Positions 8,575-14,417 of a stretch of 14,417 nucleotides of DNA are shown piece after piece (within the stretch, counting starts at the first letter, position 1; every line of letters begins with the position of its first letter). The stretch is taken from the NCBI GenBank assembly GCA_964425575.1, contig CAYRMN010000031.1:1-14417 (forward strand), read 5' to 3'. The translations under genes were made by a program, and so were the position numbers. Below the pieces are notes generated by a model. It was not told the DNA's origin and did no database searches. It saw only the letters and a list, made by a program, of their open reading frames with translations. Source of the DNA: CAYRMN01 sp964425575. Its GTDB lineage: Bacteria; Patescibacteriota; Patescibacteriia; 2-12-FULL-60-25.

Positions 8575-9471
8575 TTATTTCTTCGCGCTTTGTCGTTTGC
8601 TCCACGCATTCCAAGTCACGAGTAATGGAGAGGCGATAAAAATAGAGGAATAAGTTCCCGTCGCGATTCCAACGATCAATGCCAGGGCAAAATCTTTGAT
8701 GGACGCCCCGCCAAACAGGTACACAGCGATCATCGCCAGCAGAGTTGTCATGGATGTATTGAAGGAGCGCAGTTTCGTTTGTTGTACAGAACGCTCCACG
8801 ATTTCTTCAAAGGTACCAGATGTTTTTTGTAAATTTTCACGCACACGATCAAACACGACGATTGTGTCGTTAATGGAATACCCCATGATGGTCAAAATAG
8901 CTGCGATAAACGGCGTACCGATTTCATCACCACGCCAGTGACCCAACAACGCAAAGACACCAATAGGCAAAGCGACATCATGAAACGCTGTAATAATGGT
9001 AATGACGCCGTATTTCCAGGACTGAATAGGTGCGGTAATTTTTCGAAACGCCCACGCAACGTAGATCAAAATGGCCAAAAAGACGATGGCGAGCGCAGTA
9101 AGAGATTTGCTCCGCAGCTCCTCTCCAACCGATGGACCAATAGAATTAAACTGCAATTCACTCGTCTTGCCGTAGCTTGTTGTTAGACTGTTCAAAACGT
9201 TTTGGTGTGCTTCTTCGCTCAACGCCTTCATCCGAAAATTCATGTCATTCTCCCCCACTGGCTGAACGGTCATCCCGCCAAGCTGTAGAGACGAAAAACT
9301 CGCTTCAGCCTGCGCCGGAGTTGGCCGCTGATCAAATCGAACAGATAACAGGGAGCCGCCGGTAAAATCGATCCCCTGTTTCAGACCAAACACCGCAACT
9401 GCTACAATCGATCCTCCAACCAGGATAATCGATGCCGCATACCAGACTTTTCGCAATTTGATGATGTTCAT
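8575..9471 (-). CDS. secF: protein translocase subunit SecF
   Basis: The partner of SecD in the inner membrane. Together they use the proton-motive force to complete export through SecYEG. The 298 residues fit the usual SecF length. The first membrane helix lies at about 10-30 and is followed by the family motif GIDFTGGSLL at 33-42. A short extracytoplasmic domain extends to about 125, and the remaining membrane helices include the YSINDTIVVFDRVRENL motif typical of SecF TM4-5. The ATG at 9471 lies 6 bp after the secD stop, so the two genes form an operon. No Shine-Dalgarno is obvious, which fits translational coupling to secD. Confidence 0.95.
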   Translation of the reverse strand: MNIIKLRKVWYAASIILVGGSIVAVAVFGLKQGIDFTGGSLLSVRFDQRPTPAQAEASFSSLQLGGMTVQPVGENDMNFRMKALSEEAHQNVLNSLTTSYGKTSELQFNSIGPSVGEELRSKSLTALAIVFLAILIYVAWAFRKITAPIQSWKYGVITIITAFHDVALPIGVFALLGHWRGDEIGTPFIAAILTIMGYSINDTIVVFDRVRENLQKTSGTFEEIVERSVQQTKLRSFNTSMTTLLAMIAVYLFGGASIKDFALALIVGIATGTYSSIFIASPLLVTWNAWSKRQSAKK

Positions 9472-9477
9472 AGGAGA

Positions 9478-11505
9478 TTAGGATCGATCAGAAGATGGAG
9501 CTTTCCCGCGAGGAAAAAGCCACGATGATTGTTGAACCCAGGCGAGTCCAACGACGTATCGAAGGATGGTACGAGCGGCAATAATCGCCGAGAACATGGA
9601 CAAGAGCACACCGACGCCGAGGGTAAGAGCGAATCCCTTAATGACAGACGAGGTAAACCAATACAGGACAGCGCATGAGATGAGGGTGGTGAAGTTTCCA
9701 TCACGAATAGATGGCCAGGCGCGCGTAAAGGCTTCTTCCAATGCGTTCTTAAGCGCCTTCCCACTGCGTAATTCTTCCTTCAGTCGCTCAAAGATCAATA
9801 CATTTGCGTCCACCGCAATACCAATCGACAGAATAAACCCAGCGATTCCAGACAAAGAGAGCGTGACCGGAACAAGCTTGAAGACCGTGGCCGAAATCGC
9901 AACATACAAGGTCAGCGTTCCAATCGCGAGCAGTCCTGGGAGGCGATACAGCATGATCATAAAGAACGCAACCAGCAAGAATCCCCAGAGTCCCGCAATC
10001 AACGAGGCGCGAATGGAGTCCTGGCCCAATGTCGGACCAACGGATTGTTGCGCAATGAGACTGATCGGAACAGGCAATGCACCTGCATTTAAACGTTGTG
10101 CTAATAGCTTCGCCTCTTCAACTGAGAAACTACCATTAATCACCGCTCGACCATCAGGAATCTCGCTGTTTACAATAGGGGTGGAGATGGGCTTCCCATC
10201 TAAATAAATCGCAACAGGCTTCCCCACATTCCGTTTCGTAATCGCCGCAAATAGCTTCGTCCCCTCACTATCAAATTGCATAGATACTTGAGGAATACCG
10301 TTCCGCTGATCAAAATCAAGCTGAGATCGCTGTAAATTCTTACCCGTAAGTTCCGTGCTCTTAAAAGGTTCTGGTGGAGGAAGAATGTCGCTTTCAAGTG
10401 TCTTTTTAAAAGAAACGGCTAGCACGCGGACGTCATGCAGGGGACGCTCATCGGATTTAAAAATCAGATGAAATCCAAACGGGCTTTCAACCACATCAGA
10501 AATCTGACCCTTGGCGAGTTTAAACGCGGGATCTTCAAAGGCAGGCACCATCACACCCTTCCCAAACCATCCCAAATCGCCAGCAGTCCCAGAAGCACCA
10601 GGCTCTTCAGAATATTTCTTTGCCATCTCAATAAAATTCTGAGCTGTCACCTGTTTTTTCAGTCCTTCGATCATTTGACGGGCTGTATCCTTTGTACGAG
10701 TCGACGTCGCACTTTGCGCGCCGGCAAACGAAATCAACAAATGATTGGCTTTTATTTCAGAACCTGCATCTTTTGATTCCTCAACTTTCGCAACAATATC
10801 GTATTGAGGTGAAGTGATCAGGCTTCCATGGACCGTGCCAGCTGCATCATTTTTCACGGCATCAAAAATCTCCTGATTCTCGGGCTTGTCCTTAATGAAT
10901 CCAAGATCTTTGACATCAACCATCTTTGCAAAATTCGATGGATCTTTCTGAGCATTCACGAGAACATCTTTTGCTTTTTTCTCTATGGCGGCATTATCCG
11001 TCGTCATTTTCTTTCGTTCTTCATCTGTCAACTGACGTGCAGGCTGATCATTCTGCTCCTTAAATTCCAAAATAGGCGTTTCTCCAATTAATTTAATCGC
11101 CTGATTCACATCGCGAATACCTGCTAACTCGACAGACAAGCGCCAGTCATTGCCTGCCTGAGCCGTCTGAATCAATGGCTCTGACACACCAATCGAATTC
11201 ACGCGGCGCTCAATCACATCCCAAACGCCGTCCAGAGCCGTCTTTCTATCAGCAGCTGCGATCTTAGAAACATCAGCTGAATATTCCAGTCGTGTGCCCC
11301 CCTGTAAATCAAGACCAAGTACAAACGGGGTTTGCAGCATCGGAATATTCGTCTTAACGACGGCATTCGTTTTCCGAATGACCCAGTTAAGCGGACGTGG
11401 ATACGCAATTGATCCACATACCAACAATAGTCCGATCATGAGCAATGCACGTCGCTTGATTGCGACACGGCTCATGCCCGAGGAAGTAGCTGTATTTTTT
11501 GCCAT
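9478..11505 (-). CDS. secD: protein translocase subunit SecD with tandem parvulin-like insert
   Basis: A Sec accessory membrane protein of 675 residues from the ATG at 11505; an in-frame TTG at 11550 is less likely. The first membrane helix is at about 18-36, followed by the DLQGGTRLEY motif (66-75) and the P1 base (IERRVNSIGVSEP near 98-110). The canonical region resumes at about 385 (GKNLQRSQLDFD, then GRAVINGSF) and the SecD membrane core follows from about 495 with VDANVLIFERLKEEL. Between them, about 155-352 is foreign to typical SecD. Residues 253-352 form a parvulin PPIase-like domain (HLLISF, GDLGWFGKG, MVPAFEDPAFKL, FGFHLIF). Residues about 175-245 look like a second, degraded copy (NFAKMV, DLGFI, FDAV, YDIVAKVEE). 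The insert would sit outside the membrane, where a folding factor acting on emerging substrates makes sense; that role is inference. Confidence 0.94.
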   Translation of the reverse strand: MAKNTATSSGMSRVAIKRRALLMIGLLLVCGSIAYPRPLNWVIRKTNAVVKTNIPMLQTPFVLGLDLQGGTRLEYSADVSKIAAADRKTALDGVWDVIERRVNSIGVSEPLIQTAQAGNDWRLSVELAGIRDVNQAIKLIGETPILEFKEQNDQPARQLTDEERKKMTTDNAAIEKKAKDVLVNAQKDPSNFAKMVDVKDLGFIKDKPENQEIFDAVKNDAAGTVHGSLITSPQYDIVAKVEESKDAGSEIKANHLLISFAGAQSATSTRTKDTARQMIEGLKKQVTAQNFIEMAKKYSEEPGASGTAGDLGWFGKGVMVPAFEDPAFKLAKGQISDVVESPFGFHLIFKSDERPLHDVRVLAVSFKKTLESDILPPPEPFKSTELTGKNLQRSQLDFDQRNGIPQVSMQFDSEGTKLFAAITKRNVGKPVAIYLDGKPISTPIVNSEIPDGRAVINGSFSVEEAKLLAQRLNAGALPVPISLIAQQSVGPTLGQDSIRASLIAGLWGFLLVAFFMIMLYRLPGLLAIGTLTLYVAISATVFKLVPVTLSLSGIAGFILSIGIAVDANVLIFERLKEELRSGKALKNALEEAFTRAWPSIRDGNFTTLISCAVLYWFTSSVIKGFALTLGVGVLLSMFSAIIAARTILRYVVGLAWVQQSSWLFPRGKAPSSDRS

Positions 11506-11588
11506 AATGAAGATGGCCCACAGCGTAACGGAATACCAAGAGATATGCAAGCGTCAAATCATTCTCTATCCGTCTCCTTCCCCCAGAG

Positions 11589-12470
11589 TCAGTACTCATT
11601 CAACACTCTCGATTGCAGCTCAAACGCATCTCCATGCTTAATAAGTCCAAGATATGATTGCAGGGTTTCGTTCTTGGGATTCTGCTTCGTCCGTTGCAAT
11701 ATATGCAGTTTGGTCTTCGTACGGGGAATACGATGATTCGGGAAATGTATCCAGCCAAGAAAATCGATACCGAAGGCAAACGTCGTGATAGAAACTTTAT
11801 CTGAGTGAAGTTGTAGGGCGAGTCGTTCCCACAAAAATATCTCAATCCTAGATCGATAGTGGCTCAACTCAGACCAGTTATTCGACATGAATACAAAATC
11901 ATCAGCGTATCGAATATAGTGTTTCACTCTGAGCGTATGCTTCGCAACCTGGTCAAACTCGTTCATGTAAACATTGGAGAGTAACTGGGAGGTCAGATTG
12001 CCCAGTAGTAGACCTTTACCGGAAGACGCCTCAAAACTTTTGATCACCCGCCCCAATACATCCATAAGTCGATGATCGATAACAGAGCCTTGCAGGATAT
12101 CCTGCAAGATCGCATGATCTATGCTGGCAAAAACCCTCCGTATGTCGCATTTCAATATCCAGCAGGTCTTTGTATTGTTCTTGCTCACCTGCCCCGCCAT
12201 GAGACGAAACCGATCAATGGCTCGATGGAGTTCTTTCCCCGTCTGACACGAGAAGGAATCCGATATAAAAGTGTTGGCAAAATATGAGTAAAGTTTTCGA
12301 TGTACGGCGTGATGAAGTAACCGATCACGCACCGCCGCTTTATGAATACTGCGTGGCTTTGGATCATTGACGGAAAAGTTAAGATAGGCACCGTGGATAT
12401 ATTCGCAGCTCTGTAGATCTTTGTGCAGACTAACGATCTCATCTCCGAGATTTAACGCAAATGCTTGCAC
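11589..12470 (-). CDS. DGR-type reverse transcriptase, N-terminus disrupted
   Basis: A reverse transcriptase of the diversity-generating retroelement class, which with Avd copies TR RNA into cDNA with adenine errors. Using the GTG at 12470 as residue 1, the finger region has DPKPRSIHKAAVRDRLLHHAV at 36-56. Motif A is WILKCDIRRVFASID at 104-118 with catalytic D109. The template-contacting motif is LLLGNLTSQLLSN at 154-166; GNxxSQ here in place of QGxxxSP is the DGR hallmark. The catalytic YADD is at 188-191 and the thumb follows to 293. The frame stays open upstream to 12566 and encodes a conserved DGR-RT start (ASLENLCRAWTEFIRGKRNKK), so the GTG would drop about 32 real residues. The natural start is broken (see 12471-12581). 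GC content is low, with 22 of 60 bases G or C in the line 11881-11940. Confidence 0.9.
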   Translation of the reverse strand: MQAFALNLGDEIVSLHKDLQSCEYIHGAYLNFSVNDPKPRSIHKAAVRDRLLHHAVHRKLYSYFANTFISDSFSCQTGKELHRAIDRFRLMAGQVSKNNTKTCWILKCDIRRVFASIDHAILQDILQGSVIDHRLMDVLGRVIKSFEASSGKGLLLGNLTSQLLSNVYMNEFDQVAKHTLRVKHYIRYADDFVFMSNNWSELSHYRSRIEIFLWERLALQLHSDKVSITTFAFGIDFLGWIHFPNHRIPRTKTKLHILQRTKQNPKNETLQSYLGLIKHGDAFELQSRVLNEY

Positions 12471-12581
12471 ATTTTTCTTATTCCGTTTTCCTCGGATAAA
12501 CTCCGTCCATGCTCTGCAGAGATTTTCCAGCGAAGCTACTTCTTCAAACGAGAGGCTAAATTTTTTTCATAACAGATACAT
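12471..12581 (-). pseudogene. disrupted start of the RT gene (7-A tract / TGA)
   Basis: The RT frame is open from 12566 down to the GTG at 12470 and encodes KKFSLSFEEVASLENLC and so on, which belongs to the protein. There is no ATG, GTG or TTG in that frame here. An ATG at 12570-12568 is followed by seven A (12567-12561 on the minus strand) and is out of frame by one: it reads M K K I stop, while six A would read straight into the RT. Alternatively the ATG at 12581 is in frame but meets TGA at 12569-12567 after four codons. Either a one-base slip or a TGA separates start from enzyme. Confidence 0.7.
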
Positions 12582-12613
12582 ATGATACCCCCCCTCAACA
12601 AATCACGTAAAAT
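12571..12613. other. short divergent gap between RT and avd
   Basis: Only about 43 bp separate the ATG nearest the RT from the avd start on the other strand. The gap holds a CATATG palindrome (12579-12584) and a run of seven C. I see no clear promoter or ribosome binding site for either gene. Confidence 0.4.
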
Positions 12614-12955
12614 TTGCCGGTGCTACAGAAAACAGTAGAGGCGTACAAGATTTGGCACGCCCATCATAAAAATTTTCCTCGTCTTTCCAGGTTCTATCTC
12701 GATGAGAAGATAGACGCGCTTTTCAATGATCTGGTAGAGATGCTGCTTCTTGCTGGTTATGCGGGAGTCGATCAAAAATATTCGTTCCTGGTCAGAACAG
12801 CTACCCAGCTCGATCTCTTAAAATTTTTTCTGCAAGTCACCTAGGAGATCAGGTGCTTGAATCGCAAACAATACGCAGCGCTTTCGCTCCCACTAAACGA
12901 AGTCGGCAAAATGATCGGTGGATGGAGGAAATCCTCAAAAAACAAAACTCCGTAA
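12614..12955 (+). pseudogene. avd: DGR accessory variability determinant (Avd) with in-frame TAG
   Basis: The four-helix-bundle accessory protein that binds the DGR RT and is needed for mutagenic cDNA synthesis. Family signatures are PVLQKTVEAYKIW at the start, DEKIDALFNDLVEML and AGYAG in the middle, and near the end KQYAALSLPLNEVGKMIGGW followed by a basic tail. The frame from TTG 12614 (GTG 12620 is an alternative) runs 76 codons to a TAG at 12842-12844, then continues without a break for 36 more codons (EIRCLNRKQYAALS and onward) to a TAA at 12953-12955. Avd proteins normally read FFLQ-x-x-W-E-I here, so the TAG stands exactly where Trp (TGG) is expected. TAG is a real stop in rlmN, so recoding is unlikely. 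A protein stopped at residue 76 would lose the last helix. It lies on the opposite strand to RT, TR and target. Confidence 0.8.
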
Positions 12956-12967
12956 CGGTATACGGAG
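12936..12967 (-). terminator. intrinsic terminator ending the TR transcript
   Basis: CTCCGTA (12948-12954) pairs with TACGGAG (12961-12967) around a 6-nt loop. Read on the minus strand, the hairpin is followed at once by TTTTGTTTTTT, a textbook Rho-independent terminator. It lies 23 nt past the TR end, so a TR RNA would stop here before reaching RT. On the plus strand it is followed only by CTTTGTT, a weaker ending for avd, whose TAA stop lies at the edge of the stem. Confidence 0.75.
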
Positions 12968-12990
12968 CTTTGTTCATTACAAAGAATTAG

Positions 12991-13119
12991 CGGAAGGCCA
13001 CGAACACCCAGTTGTCGTTCCACTTGTCGTCGACGTTCTTCAGGTTGAGCTTGCGGTTGTCGTCGTCCTGGTAGAAGTACGGGGCGTAGAGGTTGCCCGA
13101 CCTCGGGTTACGCCAGATC
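12991..13119 (-). repeat. DGR template repeat (TR)
   Basis: This 129-bp repeat aligns without gaps to 13508-13636. It differs at 22 positions, of which 19 are adenines of TR on the minus (coding) strand, changed to G (13), C (4) or T (2). The other three (13006, 13007 and 13043) are not adenines. TR holds 32 such adenines. If translated it reads WRNPRSGNLYAPYFYQDDD then NRKLNLKNVDDKWNDNWVF, full of AAC and TAC codons, the usual DGR design for NNY-type variation without stops. Its last 15 nt (GTTCGTGGCCTTCCG) have no adenine and are identical in VR, like the GC-rich initiation-of-mutagenic-homing (IMH) segment. It ends in CGC TAA and is not part of a long frame, so it is a non-coding template. 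Confidence 0.95.
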
Positions 13120-13352
13120 CTTGTATGTACGATGTGTCATCCAGATCACTGCCCTTCGAATGCTCTCCGGACTGAATTTTATACGCGATCGTTATCGCAG
13201 AACACATCGCACCAAGTTCTTCGTTTTTGATGAAGCGAGGGCAATACGCTGCCACAAGGCGTACCCAGCGACATTCTGATTTTCAGCATCACCTCAGATT
13301 TCCATCGTCTTGAGCCGTGGCCCAAAACAGTCTCATGTACTTTCCGAGACAG
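13120..13352. other. gene-less stretch upstream of TR, likely TR RNA 5' region
   Basis: Between the target-gene terminator and TR I see no convincing gene. Short frames exist on both strands but do not share a start, ribosome binding site or recognisable motif. On the minus strand TATACT (13353-13358), just after the target terminator, and TATAAA (13178-13183) could serve as -10 boxes for the TR transcript. Neither has a good -35. The stretch most likely carries the promoter and 5' part of the TR RNA. Confidence 0.35.
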
Positions 13353-13360
13353 AGTATACA

Positions 13361-13426
13361 CCAAAACTAAAACCACCCCGTGTTCGCTCAATCCGCCTTG
13401 TTCAGGCAAAAGTGCAAACACGGAGT
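13361..13426 (-). terminator. nested hairpin and T-rich tail after the target gene
   Basis: On the minus strand ACTCCGTGTT (13426-13417) pairs with AACACGGGGT (13384-13375), ten pairs including one G-U. Within it GCCT (13407-13404) pairs with AGGC (13398-13395). The hairpin is followed by GGTTTTAGTTTTGG. It lies 51 bp past the target stop and reads as a moderate intrinsic terminator. DGR targets often have a hairpin close behind VR that aids retargeting; this one is about 80 bp away, so terminator is the safer call. Confidence 0.55.
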
Positions 13427-13476
13427 GGCTAGAACGCGTCCCAAGGATCCAAAGGCTCTTTTCAAGCGCCGAGGAT

Positions 13477-14169
13477 TCAAGGGACAAAGAGCTTCGAAGT
13501 AACCGCGCGGAAGGCCACGAACGTCCAGAGGTCGCACCACTTGCCGCCGACGCGCTTCAAGTCGAGCTCGCGGCGGTCGCCGCCCTGGTAGAAGCACGGG
13601 GCGCAGAGGCTGCCCGACCTCGGGTCACGCCAGAGCAGCTCGTCCTTCGAGGGGATCGAAGCGTAGTGGCCCATGGGTTTATGCCTCGTCACCCAAGCGA
13701 TGAACAAGGCAGTGTTGCCGTCAGCCGGTCCTTCGGGCAGTGCTGCGAAGTGATCGCGGACCTGCTCCATTGTCTTGTACTCGCTGGGTGCCCAGGTGAA
13801 GACCTCGTACTTGATCCTCTCCACATCGATACGACCGACCACCTCCCCCCGCTCATCGTGCATCTCGAGGAAGTTCCAGACAGCGAGGTCGGAGTCGAGA
13901 TCAGTGAGGTTGATCTCGCGCTTCGCCTTAGCGACCTGCTTAGAGGGCGAGAGACCCTTCGGCACAACGATGGTGCCCTTGGCATCTGCCTTCGCCTTGT
14001 CGACGAGCACGAGGTATCCCGTGTTATCGATGAGTCGTTGGAGCACCCACGCGACGTACTTGGGATCGAGCGGACTGCCCCGCTTGCAGTCCAACTGCTT
14101 CTTGATCTTGCACATACATCTGTCGATCATCTGGTAACTATCGCCGGTGACAACGTGCTTCGTCGCCAT
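13477..14169 (-). CDS. DGR target (variable) protein
   Basis: A 230-residue protein with no signal peptide or membrane segment. Residues about 179-221 are encoded by VR and read LWRDPRSGSLCAPCFYQ then GGDRRELDLKRVGGKWCDL, ending WTFVAFRAV, a close to a C-type-lectin/FGE-like ligand-binding fold as in known DGR targets. The N-terminus (GDSYQMIDR, then GSPLDPKYVAWVLQRLI) resembles short hypothetical proteins I recall from Patescibacteria. Compared with TR, 15 of 42 residues differ, and VR adds three cysteines. AAGGAG lies 7 nt before the ATG at 14169, the best Shine-Dalgarno in the window, and a consensus-like promoter lies about 165 bp upstream. Base composition is much richer in G+C than its neighbours (38 of 60 in 13621-13680). 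The reading frame is intact. The ligand is unknown. Confidence 0.88.
   Translation of the reverse strand: MATKHVVTGDSYQMIDRCMCKIKKQLDCKRGSPLDPKYVAWVLQRLIDNTGYLVLVDKAKADAKGTIVVPKGLSPSKQVAKAKREINLTDLDSDLAVWNFLEMHDERGEVVGRIDVERIKYEVFTWAPSEYKTMEQVRDHFAALPEGPADGNTALFIAWVTRHKPMGHYASIPSKDELLWRDPRSGSLCAPCFYQGGDRRELDLKRVGGKWCDLWTFVAFRAVTSKLFVP
13508..13636 (-). repeat. DGR variable repeat (VR)
   Basis: This is the 3' coding end of the target gene, the diversified copy of the TR at 12991-13119. Changes at TR adenines fall in codons exposed for binding, for example AAC to GAC, AGC, CGC, TGC and CTC, TAC to TGC, and GAC to GGC. Framework residues W-R-x-P-R-S-G and W-x-x-W-x-FVAFR are kept. The adenine-free 15 nt at 13508-13522 are the likely IMH; beyond 13507 TR and VR diverge at once. 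Confidence 0.94.
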
Positions 14170-14176
14170 GACAACT

Positions 14177-14182
14177 CTCCTT
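14177..14182 (-). promoter_or_regulatory. strong Shine-Dalgarno of the target gene
   Basis: AAGGAG on the minus strand, 7 nt before the ATG at 14169. It fixes that start and contrasts with the weak or missing sites of most other genes here. Confidence 0.8.
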
Positions 14183-14187
14183 GTAAA

Positions 14188-14417
14188 ATGCCACTAGTTT
14201 CAATCGTCATCCACATGAGTACGGACGACAATCAAACCACTTTCCTTGAAAACGGCGTCACTAAAGCCAATTACTTAGCCTCAATCAAGCCATTTTCAAC
14301 GATTCTTCACTTATATAAAGATCAGAACAGATATAGCCTATTCTTACAAAAATGTCAAATTTATGTATGCGCCCACCTCATTCTGGACTCCTCTGGATTC
14401 TCTTGGATTAAAAATTG
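14188..14417 (+). other. gene-less upstream region with an open plus-strand frame running off the edge
   Basis: From ATG 14188 a plus-strand frame stays open for 76 codons to the window end (beginning MPLVSIVIHMSTDDN). It has no ribosome binding site and no motif I recognise, and it overlaps the target-gene promoter. It may be a partial gene or chance. The stretch otherwise holds the roughly 150-nt 5' leader of the target mRNA. Confidence 0.2.
14330..14358 (-). promoter_or_regulatory. promoter of the DGR target gene
   Basis: On the minus strand a perfect TTGACA (14358-14353) is followed after exactly 17 bp by TATATC (14335-14330). Transcription would start near 14323 and leave a leader of about 150 nt before the Shine-Dalgarno. 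It is the only promoter in the window with a consensus -35 box. Confidence 0.6.

Noticed and set aside
9566..10207. 213-codon plus-strand frame opposite secD
   Set aside because: It is long but lies fully antisense to the conserved SecD membrane core and shows no recognisable motif.
11506..11588. Promoter for secD (TTGACG with TATTCC at 16 bp)
   Set aside because: The -10 match is weak (three of six) and other alignments are equally poor, so I did not list it.
12608..12955. General recoding of TAG as an amino acid in this genome
   Set aside because: rlmN ends in TAG with another in-frame TAG two codons later, so TAG behaves as a normal stop here.
13040..13255. Minus-strand frame (GTG 13255) reading into TR
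   Set aside because: It crosses TR in a different frame from the VR protein, has no ribosome binding site and is closed by a TGA just upstream. The segment FIKNEELGAMCSAITIAYK looks protein-like, but I cannot support a gene.
13179..13487. Minus-strand frame overlapping the end of the target gene
   Set aside because: It covers the terminator hairpin and a low-information region with no motif; probably chance.
12991..13636. TR/VR as an ordinary gene duplication or a CRISPR/tandem repeat
   Set aside because: Differences fall almost only at adenines of one copy, there are only two copies, and an RT and Avd lie alongside; this fits a DGR and not simple duplication.
1..14417. tRNA, rRNA, CRISPR array, insertion sequence or prophage genes
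   Set aside because: I read for cloverleaf ends, regular spacer repeats, transposase and phage structural motifs and saw none.

Overview
The window looks like chromosomal DNA of a Patescibacteria (Candidate Phyla Radiation) bacterium. Three things suggest this: a virion-free DUF87/VirD4-like ATPase paired with a single-pass membrane protein, a SecD carrying an extra folding-factor insert, and a diversity-generating retroelement (DGR) whose target resembles short hypothetical proteins I remember from that group. The phylum call is from memory and moderate in confidence; no rRNA or other phylogenetic marker is present. TAA, TGA and TAG all end apparently intact genes here, so the standard stop set seems to be in use.

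Housekeeping region (about 1-11505, all on the minus strand; transcription runs right to left). secD and secF (11505-8575) encode the Sec accessory proteins. They are followed by a membrane protein and a type IV secretion/coupling-type ATPase (8532-4960), an alpha/beta hydrolase (4908-4228), a D-alanyl-D-alanine carboxypeptidase (4231-3206, overlapping the hydrolase by ATGA), rlmN (3169-2051), mnmA (2039-963) and a two-TM coiled-coil/GAF-like protein (939-136). Spacing is tight (6-51 bp). Three of these genes lack a Shine-Dalgarno and instead carry an extended -10-like element 7-10 bp before the ATG, which hints at leaderless transcription.

DGR region (about 11589-14417). The parts are a DGR-type reverse transcriptase (RT, minus), an Avd accessory protein (plus, lying between RT and TR), a 129-bp template repeat TR (12991-13119), and a target gene (14169-13477, minus) whose C-terminal codons carry the matching variable repeat VR (13508-13636). 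TR and VR differ at 22 of 129 aligned positions. Nineteen of these are at adenines of the TR when read on the coding strand, which is the signature of adenine-directed mutagenic retrohoming. TR is followed 23 nt later by a strong intrinsic terminator, so the TR RNA appears to be a discrete transcript and not the leader of the RT mRNA.

Both DGR protein genes carry a lesion at a telling place. avd has an in-frame TAG where the family has a conserved Trp. The RT reading frame is cut from its start by one extra A in a 7-A tract (or, read differently, by a TGA four codons after an ATG). The system is therefore recently silenced, switchable, or affected by consensus errors; the target reading frame is intact. 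A second unusual item is SecD, which contains two tandem parvulin-like segments inserted in its periplasmic region.
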